Shown: positions 9,826-19,746, numbered from the stretch's first letter. The stretch: 64,000 nt of DNA from Chitinophaga rupis (GCF_900109685.1 NZ_FOBB01000010.1:248001-312000); one strand, 5' to 3'. Notes: generated from the sequence alone by a model not told the origin. Program-made: numbers and translations.

Positions 9826-12178
9826 GGAGAACGTACTCGTTCTCCCCTGCCTTAAGCTGATACTTTTTCGTTTTCCATATAAGCGTACCCGTAGTTTTTG
9901 CGGGTAAAACGATCTTTATTTTCCACTTGTCTCCGTCCAATGTATACGCTACGGCAACTTTTCCGTTCGGATGCGGCATTTCACCGCTTACATTGGTCAG
10001 GTCACCCAGGTGCGGTTCTATTTTTATTTTACAGAAGCCAGGCGCATCGCTGTCAATACCCAGCACTGTTCTGAAAAATTCAATATTGGGGCTGGCTCCC
10101 CAGGCATGGCAATCGGAACGGCTGTTTGGCAGATCGGATATTTCAGCCCAGGTGGTTAACCCCATTTTAATATTATCCCGCCACACATCCAGCCATTTGA
10201 GGTAATCATTTCCCAGGCCGCCTTTTACCAGCGCCTGGTGCAGGTAATACTTAAAATAAATGGTGCACTGGGTCAGGGAATTATCCTTTAAAAGGTTGTT
10301 ACACACTGCAGGCAGGTCCTTTTGATCTACCAGGCCGGCCAATATGGCCAGCGAATTGGCATGCTGCGAATACACATCTTTTTCATTCGTATCTGCATAC
10401 AATTTCCTGGATGCATTCCAATATTTGGCCTGGATGGTTTGTTTTAATTGTGCAGCTTTTTGCCGGTATAGCGCAGCATATGCCGGCATACCCATGCCGG
10501 ATTCCAGCTCAGCAGCCCATTGGTAAGCCATCAGCAATTGCAGGTCCAGGATGGCCGATGCACCATCGCTGCCTTTGGGGGCCATGGCAAAATCCCATCC
10601 TTTCCCTCCAACCCAATCTATAAAATTCCAGTAAGGCGTGCCTCTTAACGAACCATCTGCCCCCTGGTATTTGCTGAAAAAATCCAGCACAGCGCGTTCG
10701 CCGGTCAGCTTATCTTTTAGAAAGCTGCTGTCTGACCGGTACATCCGGTAATCATGCAGCATACCAATGTACCATAAGGAAAAGGTGGATATGATCTGTG
10801 TACTATGCGTAGGCCAGCGGCTTTGCGTAACGCCTTCTGTTATACGGGAATGGTCCATCAGGTTAATGGCATTGCGCGCCAGCCGGTCGTCGCCGCTATT
10901 GTAGTAGCTGATCATGGCCTGTATGCGCGTATCTCCTATGTACTGCAATTGCTCATAATAAGGGCAATCCCAATAGGTTTCCATGGCGCACAGGCGGGCG
11001 GTACGCCATCCTATGTCCAGGATCTTTTTTATTTCAGCATTGTCTGTATTAAAGGCTGCGTTGAATTTAAACGGATAGCCCGTAAATACGCCGGAAAGAT
11101 CATCTATTACCAATGGCTCTTTTTCGGTATGCACCGTTACCAGGATATAACGAAAGCTTCTCCAGTAAAGGGTTGTATAAGACTGGCCGGTACTGCCATC
11201 GGAGATCAGGCTGTCCTTTCGTCCTTTAAAGTCTTTGCCATCCACATCGTTCCGGTTGCCTTTGCGGTCGCCATACTTTTTTACATCATCAAAAAGCGAT
11301 TCAGCATACCGCATGGAAATACCCGCATCCCTGCCTTTGCTAAAGTTCAGGTTGATGTATGCATTAGTCAGGTAGGTTTGATCCAGCAGGAAAGAGACGG
11401 TAGTATCGGCAGGAATGGTAATGGTTGTTTTTTCTGCCGGGAATGTAGCAGGCAGGCTGATGCCGGTTGCTTTACGCACAACAGGCAGCCGCTGGTAAGC
11501 CAACTCCATCTGGGGCAATGAGGAAGGCACCAACATCCAGCCATATCCATCACCCCCACCCTTTAAACGGCCTCCGAATAAATTAGCGGCCTGCGGCCAG
11601 CTGTTGTCATCAAAACCAGCAGTCATCCAGCCATGAACAGATTGCCGCATATCAACCAGCTCACCGGTGCTGGCGGCAAAAAAGCCTGTAACAGGCTGGT
11701 AGCCCTTATCCCGGGTACATTTCCAGGTATTATTGGTATTCAGGATCTCTTCACCGGAAGTGCTTCCCTGTACAATGAATGCGGTTCTTAGGGTGATCTG
11801 CGCCTCCGGGCGGTTATCGGCCTCATTATACACCAGCGCCGCCACTGTATTTTTGCCGGCAACCAGGTAAGGCGCCAGGTCCACCGTTTCATAATTCCAG
11901 TAATAGGTATCTCCGCGCGCCGGCCCTAAAGATACCAGTGTACCGTTTACATACAATTTATAACGGTTATCGGCAGATACATGGATGATAAAGCTGGCAG
12001 GTTTAACGGCGAGATCAATATTCTTCCGGAAATAATAAACCCCATACCCGGTGCCCGGGTCATTGGGCGCCGCTATCCAGTTGGCATTCCATGGCCTGCT
12101 TACCGGAGATTGGGCGTAGCTGGTTTCGGTCAGTAAGAAACTGCAAAGCGCGAGTACCGCAGAAAAGAATCTGTTCAT
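9803..12178 (-). CDS. Alpha-L-rhamnosidase, GH78 type
   Basis: Secreted enzyme of 791 residues that removes terminal alpha-L-rhamnose. Signal peptide is residues 1-22 (TETSYAQ). The N-terminal jelly-roll (ANWIAAPN; FIIHVSADNRYKLYVNGTLV; GPARGDTYYWNYETVDLAPY) is the usual rhamnosidase carbohydrate-binding module. The six-hairpin barrel starts near 380, with ETYWDCPYYEQLQYIGDTR (about 400-418) holding the expected catalytic acid Glu. A later GLTTWAEISDLPNSRSDCHA with HAWGASP fits the base region, and a C-terminal beta-sandwich ends the protein (KIKIEPHLGDLTNVSGEMPH). The gene converges on the glycosidase-like gene with a 23-base overlap, so the two stop regions are transcribed from both sides. 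Confidence 0.93.
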   Translation of the reverse strand: MNRFFSAVLALCSFLLTETSYAQSPVSRPWNANWIAAPNDPGTGYGVYYFRKNIDLAVKPASFIIHVSADNRYKLYVNGTLVSLGPARGDTYYWNYETVDLAPYLVAGKNTVAALVYNEADNRPEAQITLRTAFIVQGSTSGEEILNTNNTWKCTRDKGYQPVTGFFAASTGELVDMRQSVHGWMTAGFDDNSWPQAANLFGGRLKGGGDGYGWMLVPSSLPQMELAYQRLPVVRKATGISLPATFPAEKTTITIPADTTVSFLLDQTYLTNAYINLNFSKGRDAGISMRYAESLFDDVKKYGDRKGNRNDVDGKDFKGRKDSLISDGSTGQSYTTLYWRSFRYILVTVHTEKEPLVIDDLSGVFTGYPFKFNAAFNTDNAEIKKILDIGWRTARLCAMETYWDCPYYEQLQYIGDTRIQAMISYYNSGDDRLARNAINLMDHSRITEGVTQSRWPTHSTQIISTFSLWYIGMLHDYRMYRSDSSFLKDKLTGERAVLDFFSKYQGADGSLRGTPYWNFIDWVGGKGWDFAMAPKGSDGASAILDLQLLMAYQWAAELESGMGMPAYAALYRQKAAQLKQTIQAKYWNASRKLYADTNEKDVYSQHANSLAILAGLVDQKDLPAVCNNLLKDNSLTQCTIYFKYYLHQALVKGGLGNDYLKWLDVWRDNIKMGLTTWAEISDLPNSRSDCHAWGASPNIEFFRTVLGIDSDAPGFCKIKIEPHLGDLTNVSGEMPHPNGKVAVAYTLDGDKWKIKIVLPAKTTGTLIWKTKKYQLKAGENEYVLPTTLSAR

Positions 12179-12278
12179 TAATGCGTGGAATTAGAATGAG
12201 CACCCAATATAAGGGTCTGTATGCATTCCGCATCCTACACTATCCTGCTACCCTTTTGAATAAACCGTTTTTTTAGGT

Positions 12279-13088
12279 TCAACAGCTAACAGTTACCTTT
12301 AAAAAAGTAGCCGGAATAGAAGTATTCCCTGTGCTGCTTTTGTTCTGACTGTTAAACAAAGCCTCTAACTCAGCCTGCAGCTCTGAGGCCTTGCCATTTT
12401 TTTCAGCAGCTTCAAAAGCATTCATAGTAGGACCGTAATAGTCCCTGAAATTTTTAACAAATTCCGCAGGTGAATAGGGCGCATTAAATGTAAAAGTCTC
12501 TTTAGAAAAGCTAATGTTCTCCTTTGCTATACCGGCGCTGTTAAAACGTTCGATCACATTGCTCTCAACACCCCATAGCATGGGACTTACAAAACCTTCC
12601 GGTGGCGGCGGCGTATAAGCGGAGCTGATCTTTAGGATCTGTGCTACCAGCGTCGGATCGCCGGGGATCCAGTTTCCCATCACTATTCTTCCGCCCGGGC
12701 GTGTAACACGCACCATTTCTCTGGCAACATCAAACGGTTTTGGCGCGAACATAGCGCCAAAAAAGCTCATCACCAGGTCAAAGCTATGATCTGCCAGCAT
12801 ATGCAGGTCAGTGGCATCGCCCTCCTGGATAGTACAATTGGTAAGTCCCTCTTTCTTAATCCGGTTGTTTCCTGCCTCTACAAGATTCGCTGCAATGTCA
12901 ACGCCTGATACCTGCGCGCCTAGTCTTGCGGCCGGCAGTGCGGTAGTGCCGTCTCCACAACCGAGATCAAGCACCTGAAGCCCCGGTTTAATTCCCAGGT
13001 CAGCTACCAGCGCATCGCCGCTTTCCCGCATGGTTTCAGCTATACGGGTAAAATCACCCTTTTCCCACAAAGTTTTGTTTGGATTCAT
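12279..13088 (-). CDS. Class I SAM-dependent methyltransferase
   Basis: Cytosolic protein of 269 residues with a Rossmann methyltransferase fold: motif I LQVLDLGCGDGTTALPAARL (about 38-57), motif II acidic SGVDIAANLVEAG, motif III region EGDATDLHMLADHSFDLVMS, and a post-motif VRVTRPGGRIVMGNW. This is the methyltransferase-11/UbiE-like group, whose members act on small molecules such as quinones or other metabolites; the substrate is not readable here. The gene stands alone, 100 bases before the rhamnosidase gene on the same strand, with a 454-base gap upstream. Confidence 0.9.
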   Translation of the reverse strand: MNPNKTLWEKGDFTRIAETMRESGDALVADLGIKPGLQVLDLGCGDGTTALPAARLGAQVSGVDIAANLVEAGNNRIKKEGLTNCTIQEGDATDLHMLADHSFDLVMSFFGAMFAPKPFDVAREMVRVTRPGGRIVMGNWIPGDPTLVAQILKISSAYTPPPPEGFVSPMLWGVESNVIERFNSAGIAKENISFSKETFTFNAPYSPAEFVKNFRDYYGPTMNAFEAAEKNGKASELQAELEALFNSQNKSSTGNTSIPATFLKVTVSC

Positions 13089-13542
13089 TGTAATGTAATT
13101 TTGGAGTTAATAATGCCGGGGTTCAATAAATTTATTAGCAAGTATGGAATTTGTCCCTTGTTTAGTAGCCATAACCGCGAAACACGTATACGCTACGCTT
13201 CACACAACCTAAATTATACCTTTAAATTAATATAAATTAGTGAACAAACCCAATCCCTCATCATGCGTTTCCCTGATTGATAGTTCAGTATAAGCAGTTA
13301 TAGGCTGACCAATAAAATTGATCCGTTATAATGGCAAGCGCTTGATGATGGAAAGATCCGTTCTTTGGCTAATTAAGTCCCTGCTTAACTTCCCGGTCAG
13401 CTTATTTAAGATCTTTTATGGTGAGATGTTAAAAAATCTTTAAAAGTGGTATAGCTGCACCTTAAAATTTGCTTATAACTTTTGCCGCAAACTTATTGAA
13501 ACCATGGCTTTCAGTAACTTTCCGCTTTAATTCAGGCGTGTT
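13089..13542. other. 454-bp intergenic region between divergent genes
   Basis: AT-rich divergent gap with no plausible gene on either strand. Near 13476-13484 there is a -7-like TAACTTTTG about 58 bases before the small membrane-protein gene, without a clear -33 box. I see no repeat or hairpin of note. It presumably carries the promoters of the methyltransferase (minus strand) and the small membrane protein (plus strand). Confidence 0.4.
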
Positions 13543-13845
13543 ATGGCGAATGGAAGCAAATCACCACATATCCTCAATACATCTACGAACCTGCTGGGGT
13601 TTTGTTTAATAGTGCTCACCTCTATCAAAGTCATGCATTTTAATAATGGCACCCTCATTGATGATAGTACCGGGGTTGCCGCGCTGTTATTAATGGCCAG
13701 CTGTTTACTTTCGTTCCTGTCCATGCGTGCGGATCATGAGCGAAAGAGCGAACAGCTGGAAAGGGTGGCCGACTATGTTTTCCTGGTTGGGCTGATCTGC
13801 GTAAGTGTTACAACCGTGCTGGTATCCTTTAACCTGATCTCATAA
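13543..13845 (+). CDS. Small three-helix inner membrane protein
   Basis: Protein of 100 residues with three hydrophobic stretches: about 17-28 (LLGFCLIVLTSIKV), 44-62 (GVAALLLMASCLLSFLSM) and 77-96 (YVFLVGLICVSVTTVLVSF). A charged loop (RADHERKSEQLERVADY) sits between helices two and three. This matches a small uncharacterised membrane-protein type common in Bacteroidota; I know of no function. It is isolated by long gaps on both sides, and the 13846-14144 gap after it holds only a -7-like TACTTTTG (14073-14080) that may serve the efflux operon. Confidence 0.75.
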   Translation: MANGSKSPHILNTSTNLLGFCLIVLTSIKVMHFNNGTLIDDSTGVAALLLMASCLLSFLSMRADHERKSEQLERVADYVFLVGLICVSVTTVLVSFNLIS

Positions 13846-14144
13846 ATATTAGCCACATACCCCTCTCCTGCTTATGCTTGGTAATGGCGCAGCCGGTTCT
13901 TTGCTGTGCTTAAAACAATTTCTGCAACTCTTCGCCGCTACAAATACTACGCTTCACCCTTTAAGTGTTCAGCTCCCCTGATCCCGGAAATAATAGGTAG
14001 TAGCCTGAATATGGTTTGTATAAGAAAGAACAGGGTTCGTATAATAAGCAAAATACCGATCCCTGCACCGGCTACTTTTGGCCCGTCTAACTAAAACAGC
14101 TACTATTTCAGCGGTTGTAAAAGTAAGATGAGCAAGAAGATCAT

Positions 14145-15476
14145 ATGAACCGGAAAATCATTGTACTATTCTTATGCAGCTTTGCATTAAAGGTTAACGC
14201 CCAGGATAACTGGACCTTAAAACAATGCATTGATTATGGCCTGAAAAATAACCGTAACAACACTATTTATGCCAATGAAAAGCGGGCTGCTGACGCTAAG
14301 GCAAAAGAAGCGCTGGCCGATTACCTGCCGCGGGTGAGCCTCACCTCCACACTGGATGACAATCTTAAGCTACAGCAAACAGTGATCCCTGCAGGCATCT
14401 TTGGACCCAATGATGTAAAGGTATCTTTAAGCAAGCAATATAGCAGCAACGCCACTGCGCAGCTTGACCAGGTGATCTATGACCAATCCATGCTTACCGG
14501 CCTGAAAGCCAATAAATACAACCGGCAGCAGGCGGAGCTTAACATACAGCAAAGCCAGGAAGCTATCATTTATAACATCAGCACGGCCTGGTTCCAGATC
14601 TTCGTGTACAGGCAGCAGTTAGAGCTGCTGCAGGTTAATAAAGAAACGTATGAAAAGCAGATAGCCATATACCGCCTGCAGGTAAGTAAGGGAACCGCAT
14701 TGCAAAAAGATCAGGATAAAGTTACCGTTGACTATAACAATACCGTTTCCCAGATCCGCGTAGCAGAAAGTAACCTGCAGCTGGCTGAAAATGAGCTGAA
14801 ATATGAAATGGGTTACCCCATTAATGAGCCGCTTGCAGTAGATACTTCAGCAGGCATAAAAATCCCTGCAGCACTCCCTGAAGATAGTGCAGGGGCCTTT
14901 TCTCCAACAGCAAGGGTTGATTACAGGCTCTCCCAGGTGAACATACAGGCGCTGCAAATAGAGCAGGCACGTATAAGGGCCGAAGCGCTTCCTAAGCTAA
15001 CTGCCTACGCCCGCTATGGCGCAGTAGGCTTTGGCAATAACCTGAAGGAATCCTATAGTACACTGCTGCCGTTTTCCGCTGTAGGTTTGAAGCTAACTAT
15101 TCCCATTCTCGATTTCTATAAACGTAATGCCCAATATAAGCAGGCAGAGATTAACCGTATTAATGCGGAAGAAAAGCTGAAGCTGGCTGAAGGGCAGTAT
15201 AAAATGGAATATGAGAACAACCGCACCAAGCTGCTGCAGGCGCAGGCCAACGTGGAAAATGACCAGCGCAATATTGCCCTGGCAGAATCGGTGCTGAAGG
15301 TCACGGACCTCCAGTTCCAAAAAGGCATCACTGACCTTACTGATTGGCTGAATACACAGCACTCGCTCAAGGAAGCACAGAACAGCTACCTGAATTCCCT
15401 GTACAATTATTACCTGGCTAAGATAGACCTTGAAAAGGCAGCAGGAACATTGAAAACCTTTTATAATTCACTTTAA
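14145..15476 (+). CDS. TolC-family outer membrane efflux protein
   Basis: Outer-membrane channel of 443 residues for the efflux system encoded downstream. Signal peptide MNRKIIVLFLCSFALKVNAQ, then the family start WTLKQCIDYGLKNNRNN. Long amphipathic helices rich in Ala, Gln and Glu form the periplasmic tunnel, in the usual two repeats (about 40-215 and 255-435, the second ending LNSLYNYYLAKIDLEKAAG). First gene of a tight operon: the adaptor gene begins 6 bases after its stop. Substrates are not predictable from sequence. Confidence 0.95.
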   Translation: MNRKIIVLFLCSFALKVNAQDNWTLKQCIDYGLKNNRNNTIYANEKRAADAKAKEALADYLPRVSLTSTLDDNLKLQQTVIPAGIFGPNDVKVSLSKQYSSNATAQLDQVIYDQSMLTGLKANKYNRQQAELNIQQSQEAIIYNISTAWFQIFVYRQQLELLQVNKETYEKQIAIYRLQVSKGTALQKDQDKVTVDYNNTVSQIRVAESNLQLAENELKYEMGYPINEPLAVDTSAGIKIPAALPEDSAGAFSPTARVDYRLSQVNIQALQIEQARIRAEALPKLTAYARYGAVGFGNNLKESYSTLLPFSAVGLKLTIPILDFYKRNAQYKQAEINRINAEEKLKLAEGQYKMEYENNRTKLLQAQANVENDQRNIALAESVLKVTDLQFQKGITDLTDWLNTQHSLKEAQNSYLNSLYNYYLAKIDLEKAAGTLKTFYNSL

Positions 15477-15482
15477 AGCGCC

Positions 15483-16541
15483 ATGAAACAAAAACTTATA
15501 GTAACCCTGGTATGTATCGGTATAACCGGGATGATCGTACTCAAGCTGTTCTCCAATAAAAGAAAGATCAATGAGAAGAACCAGCCAGCGTCCGTTGAAA
15601 ACATCCGTATACCCGTAACCGTTGCAGCCGTTACGGAGAGTATACAGCAAACAGGCATCGTAAAAACCGGTATGCTGGCTCCTTTTAAGGAAGCAAAGGT
15701 TTTATCAGTAAGCAGCGGTAATGTGCAGCGCCTGCACTTTAACCTGGGCGACAATGTACGCCAGGGACAAACGCTGGCCGTTATTGATTCCCGGCTGCTG
15801 CAGCTTGACCTGCAGAAATCAGCCTCCAATGTAGCCAGGTTTCGCAGCGATCTGCTAACCTATTCTGAATTGCTGGCAGGGAATGCTGCCACCCGGGAAA
15901 AGGTAGATGAGATCCGCCAGAACTATAATGATGCAGTGAACCAGTCATCCCAGCTGGAAAGGCAGATAGCCGATGCCAGCATCAAAGCCCCTACCAGCGG
16001 CATTATTAGTATCAAATCAGTTGAAGAAGGCATGTATGTAAGCGCCGGTACTGAGATAGCCACTATTGTAAATCTTTCCCGGTTAAAAGTACAGGTAAAC
16101 CTTACTGAAGCAGAAGTGTACCAGGTGGCATTAGGTGAAAAGATCAAGCTCACAACAGACGTTTATCCCGGTAAGTCATTTTCAGGCGCCGTTACTTTTA
16201 TTAGCCCGCAGGCTAACCAGGCCTACAACTACCTGGTAGAGATCACCGCGGAGAATGATAAAGATGCGCCTTTACGTTCCGGCACTTCTGTTTATGCCGA
16301 CTTTTCCCGAAAAACATCCCAAAATGTATTGCTGATCCCGCGGGAAGCATTGAATGCAAGCACCCAGGACGCTTCCGTATACGTGGTAAAAGATGGCAAG
16401 GCCATTTTACGCAGTATAAAAACCGGTATTGAATATGGCAGCAATATCCAGGTCACTGAAGGCCTGCAACCCGGTGAGCAGGTGATCACTTCCGGGCAGA
16501 TCAATCTAAAAGATGGTTCGTTAATCAATGTTTCAAAATAA
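15483..16541 (+). CDS. RND efflux periplasmic adaptor (membrane fusion protein)
   Basis: Adaptor of 352 residues linking the RND pump to TolC. An N-terminal membrane anchor (LIVTLVCIGITGMIVLKLF, about 5-23) has no lipobox cysteine. Then come the split lipoyl/barrel-sandwich halves (VLSVSSGNVQRLHFNLGDNV; ASIKAPTSGIISIKSVEEG), a short coiled-coil hairpin between them (about 110-155), a beta-barrel (LKVQVNLTEAEVYQVALGEK) and a membrane-proximal domain (GLQPGEQVITSGQINLKDGS). This is the HlyD/AcrA family order. It lies 6 bases after the tolC-like gene and 11 before the RND pump gene. Confidence 0.95.
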   Translation: MKQKLIVTLVCIGITGMIVLKLFSNKRKINEKNQPASVENIRIPVTVAAVTESIQQTGIVKTGMLAPFKEAKVLSVSSGNVQRLHFNLGDNVRQGQTLAVIDSRLLQLDLQKSASNVARFRSDLLTYSELLAGNAATREKVDEIRQNYNDAVNQSSQLERQIADASIKAPTSGIISIKSVEEGMYVSAGTEIATIVNLSRLKVQVNLTEAEVYQVALGEKIKLTTDVYPGKSFSGAVTFISPQANQAYNYLVEITAENDKDAPLRSGTSVYADFSRKTSQNVLLIPREALNASTQDASVYVVKDGKAILRSIKTGIEYGSNIQVTEGLQPGEQVITSGQINLKDGSLINVSK

Positions 16542-16552
16542 AGATCAGGAGT

Positions 16553-19500
16553 ATGTCATTAACTGAAATTGCCATTAAAAGGCCATTATTACTCATAGTT
16601 ATATTTACAGTCCTGGTTCTTTTCGGGGTGCAGTGCTACCTTAGCCTGAACTATAACCTGCTTCCCAAAATAGAAGTACCGACCGTTTCTGTGAGCACCC
16701 TTTATCCCGGCGCCGCAGCAGCAGAAGTGCAGACAACCGTTACTAAAAAGCTGGAAGATGCCTTTTCTGCTGTGGAGGGGCTTGACCAGATCAGCTCCAC
16801 TTCCCAGGAAAGCGTTTCCATCATCACCATCTCTTTTAAAAATGGTACCGACATCAACAAGGCGGAACGGGATGTGCAGCGCAAGGCAGACCAAACCATT
16901 AACGACCTGCCCGATGATGCCGAAAGACCCCAGGTGAACAAAGTGAACCCGGAGGAAACTCCTGTCATAAAAGCCGGGGTAACTGCTACCATGAGTCCCC
17001 GTAACCTGTACGATCTTGTAGACAACCAGCTTAGACCGGTGTTGCAAAATGTACCGGGTGTGGGCAAGGTGAATATTATTGGCGGCGATGAACGCGAGAT
17101 CCAGGTTAACATTAACCAGGAAAAATTACATTCCTATGGTCTTTCTATTACACAAATAACACAGGCCGTCAGTAATGCCAATCTTTCATTTCCCGCAGGC
17201 AGCATTGAAACAAAGAACCAACAGCTGTCCATTCGCTACGATGCCAATGTTAGCTCACTGGATCAGCTGCGTAATCTCATCATAAAACAAGCTCCCGGCC
17301 AGGGAGCCATCTATCTCAGGGATATTGCGGAAGTGGTGGATGCCACGGCCCAAACCACGGCCATCAATCATATTAACGGTATCCCCTCCATCGGCATACA
17401 GATCGTTAAACAAACAGATGCCAATGCAGTGGATGTGAGCGCCGGGGTTAAAAAAACATTTACACGCATAGAACAACAATACAGATCCCGGGATCTGAAA
17501 TTCAATATTTCATCCGATCAGAGCATCTATACATTACATTCAGCAAACGCCGTAATAGAAGACCTCGGCCTGGCCATTCTGATCGTAGGAGTTGTAATGC
17601 TGGCTTTCCTGCACAGTATGAGAAGTTCCATGTTTGTACTGCTGGCGCTACCTTCATCCATTGTCCCCACTTTTATTGCCATGTACCTCTTAGGGTTTTC
17701 CCTGAACATGATGACATTAATGGCTATGTCTTTGGTAGTTGGTATCCTGGTGGATGATTCCATTGTAGTGCTGGAAAATATCTATCGTCATATGGAAATG
17801 GGTGCGGATAAGCGGAAAGCGGCCCTGGAAGGCCGTAACGAAATAGGTTTTACCGCCCTTTCCATTACCTTGGTGGATGTGGTGGTGTTCCTGCCGCTGG
17901 CGCTGGCGGGGGGCATGATCGGTTCCATACTCCGGGAGTTTTCCCTGGTGGTGGTATGCTCAACCCTTATGAGCCTCTTTGTTTCATTTACCATCACCCC
18001 CCTGCTGGTAAGCCGCTTCGGTAAGCTGGAAGCGCTGAAGAAAAATACGCTCTGGGGAAAGCTTAACCTGGGTTTTGAATACTTTCTTAATAACCTGAAA
18101 GAAGGTTATGGCAAGCTGCTGGAAATAGTGCTCCATAAGAAAAGATGGCTTTTGTCAGGTACCTTGCTGCTGATCATTGGGTCCATAGCGTTGATCCCAA
18201 CCGGTTTTATAGGCGCTTCATTTATCCCGAAAACAGACCAGAGTGACCTGGTCATCAATATGGAGCTGGAACCAACGGCCACCATCTATAAAACCAATAT
18301 GCTTGTACAACAGGCTGAAAAAATAATCATGCAGCAGCCCGAAGTTGAAAAGGTATTTTCCAGCATCGGGTTTGTGAGTGGAAACGTAGCCGGCACCAGC
18401 AGCAATGCCAACCTTGCAGAGCTTACCTTAACGCTGGTAGATAAGAAAAACCGCCGCTTATCAGCAGAAGAATTTGGCACATACATACAGCAAAAACTGA
18501 GCGCTTCTATCACCGGCGTTAAGTTCTCCGCATCCGCTACCTCCATAACAGGAAACGTGAGCAGCGTCCCTATACAGGTGGCCATAAAGGGCGTAGATCT
18601 CAAAGAGGTACGCCAGGTGGCAGAAGCCTATCAGAAAATAATAGCAGCAGTACCGGGCACACAGTTCGTAAAGCTCTCCGTTAAGGATAAAAAGCCTGAG
18701 ATAGATATTAAGCTGAACCGGGAAAAAATGAGCCTGCTGGGCCTTAATGCCAGCCAGGTGGGCGCTGCGCTTCAAAACTCCTTTAGCGGCAATGATCAAA
18801 GCCAGTACAAACAGGCAGGCAACGAGTACAACATTCTCGTTAGCCTCGACAAGTTTAACCGCTCTGATGTTAAGAACGTGCGCAACCTGCCGTTTGTTAA
18901 CGCCGATGGACAAACGATCTTATTAAGCCAGTTTGCAGAAGTAACGGAAGACCTTGGGGAAACTACCCTGCAGCGCATAGACCGCCTGGGCGCTATTACC
19001 GTACAGGCCAATGTGGCTGGGCGGCCTACCGGAACTGTTACCAGCGAGATCAAGGAGAAAGCCAGGTCTGTAAAAATTCCGGATGGCATCAGTGTAGCGT
19101 ACCTGGGTGATTCCAAAAACCAGGGCGATGCTTTTGGCAGCCTGGGGCTGGCGCTGCTTACAGCTATTATCCTGGTGTACCTTATTATGGTGGCGTTATA
19201 TGAAAATGCGGTGTATCCCTTTGTGGTGCTGTTCTCCATACCAGTAGCGCTTATCGGGGCATTGTTAGCCCTGGCGCTGACCATGGAAACCCTGAACATT
19301 TTTACCATTATCGGGATCATCATGTTATTGGGGCTGGTTTCAAAAAATGCCATCCTGATCGTGGACTTTACCAATAAGCTGAAAGAGGAAGGTTACAGTG
19401 TACAGGAAGCCCTGGTAGAAGCAGGCAAGGAACGGTTACGTCCTATATTAATGACCACCCTGGCCATGGTGTTTGGGATGCTGCCTATAGCCATTGCAAG

Positions 19501-19666
19501 CGGCGCAGCATCTGAGATTAAGAACGGTATGGCCTGGGTAATTATCGGTGGCCTTACCAGCTCCATGATCCTTACACTATTTGTAGTGCCCAGCATGTAT
19601 TTTATTATAGACGGTTTAATTGGAAAAAGCAAAAAACCTGCTAAAGAATTAATAATGAATAATTGA
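16553..19666 (+). CDS. RND-family proton-driven efflux pump
   Basis: Inner-membrane pump of 1037 residues, the usual HAE1/AcrB size. N-terminal TM (IAIKRPLLLIVIFTVLVLFG), a large periplasmic porter domain, TM block one with the proton-relay Asp pair in GILVDDSIVVLENIYRHM (about 397-414), a second periplasmic half from about 555, and TM block two ending LGLVSKNAILIVDF and the last helix near 1000-1025. It is the last gene of the TolC-adaptor-pump operon. The final codons run into a set of AT-rich 7-base units (19647-19674), then a REP-like hairpin and a terminator. Confidence 0.96.
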   Translation: MSLTEIAIKRPLLLIVIFTVLVLFGVQCYLSLNYNLLPKIEVPTVSVSTLYPGAAAAEVQTTVTKKLEDAFSAVEGLDQISSTSQESVSIITISFKNGTDINKAERDVQRKADQTINDLPDDAERPQVNKVNPEETPVIKAGVTATMSPRNLYDLVDNQLRPVLQNVPGVGKVNIIGGDEREIQVNINQEKLHSYGLSITQITQAVSNANLSFPAGSIETKNQQLSIRYDANVSSLDQLRNLIIKQAPGQGAIYLRDIAEVVDATAQTTAINHINGIPSIGIQIVKQTDANAVDVSAGVKKTFTRIEQQYRSRDLKFNISSDQSIYTLHSANAVIEDLGLAILIVGVVMLAFLHSMRSSMFVLLALPSSIVPTFIAMYLLGFSLNMMTLMAMSLVVGILVDDSIVVLENIYRHMEMGADKRKAALEGRNEIGFTALSITLVDVVVFLPLALAGGMIGSILREFSLVVVCSTLMSLFVSFTITPLLVSRFGKLEALKKNTLWGKLNLGFEYFLNNLKEGYGKLLEIVLHKKRWLLSGTLLLIIGSIALIPTGFIGASFIPKTDQSDLVINMELEPTATIYKTNMLVQQAEKIIMQQPEVEKVFSSIGFVSGNVAGTSSNANLAELTLTLVDKKNRRLSAEEFGTYIQQKLSASITGVKFSASATSITGNVSSVPIQVAIKGVDLKEVRQVAEAYQKIIAAVPGTQFVKLSVKDKKPEIDIKLNREKMSLLGLNASQVGAALQNSFSGNDQSQYKQAGNEYNILVSLDKFNRSDVKNVRNLPFVNADGQTILLSQFAEVTEDLGETTLQRIDRLGAITVQANVAGRPTGTVTSEIKEKARSVKIPDGISVAYLGDSKNQGDAFGSLGLALLTAIILVYLIMVALYENAVYPFVVLFSIPVALIGALLALALTMETLNIFTIIGIIMLLGLVSKNAILIVDFTNKLKEEGYSVQEALVEAGKERLRPILMTTLAMVFGMLPIAIASGAASEIKNGMAWVIIGGLTSSMILTLFVVPSMYFIIDGLIGKSKKPAKELIMNN

Positions 19667-19680
19667 AATGATTAGGTCCC

Positions 19681-19732
19681 GTCATTGCCGGGAGCCGGGA
19701 GGCTACTGTGGGAAGGGAGGCGAAGCAATGAC
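19681..19732. repeat. REP-like inverted repeat (GTCATTGC arms)
   Basis: GTCATTGC at 19681-19688 is matched by GCAATGAC at 19725-19732, enclosing a G-rich 36-base interior (GGGAGCCGGGAGG and GGGAAGGGAGGCG). It has the same arms as the hairpin at 7578-7615 but a longer, less structured middle. It lies between the convergent pump and LytTR genes, a typical place for dispersed palindromic elements. Confidence 0.65.
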
Positions 19733-19746
19733 GCAAGGCATAAGAC

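Noticed and set aside
10805..11521. Open reading frame of 238 codons on the plus strand
   Set aside because: Lies within the GH78 rhamnosidase gene on the other strand; product has no family features.
13906..14094. Small open reading frame of 62 codons between the small membrane protein and the efflux operon
   Set aside because: Basic product with no fold-like pattern, and a candidate -7 element of the efflux operon lies inside it. I treat it as non-coding.
18796..19374. Open reading frame of 192 codons on the minus strand
   Set aside because: Antisense to the RND pump gene. Basic, Ser/Met-rich product typical of reversed membrane-protein codons.
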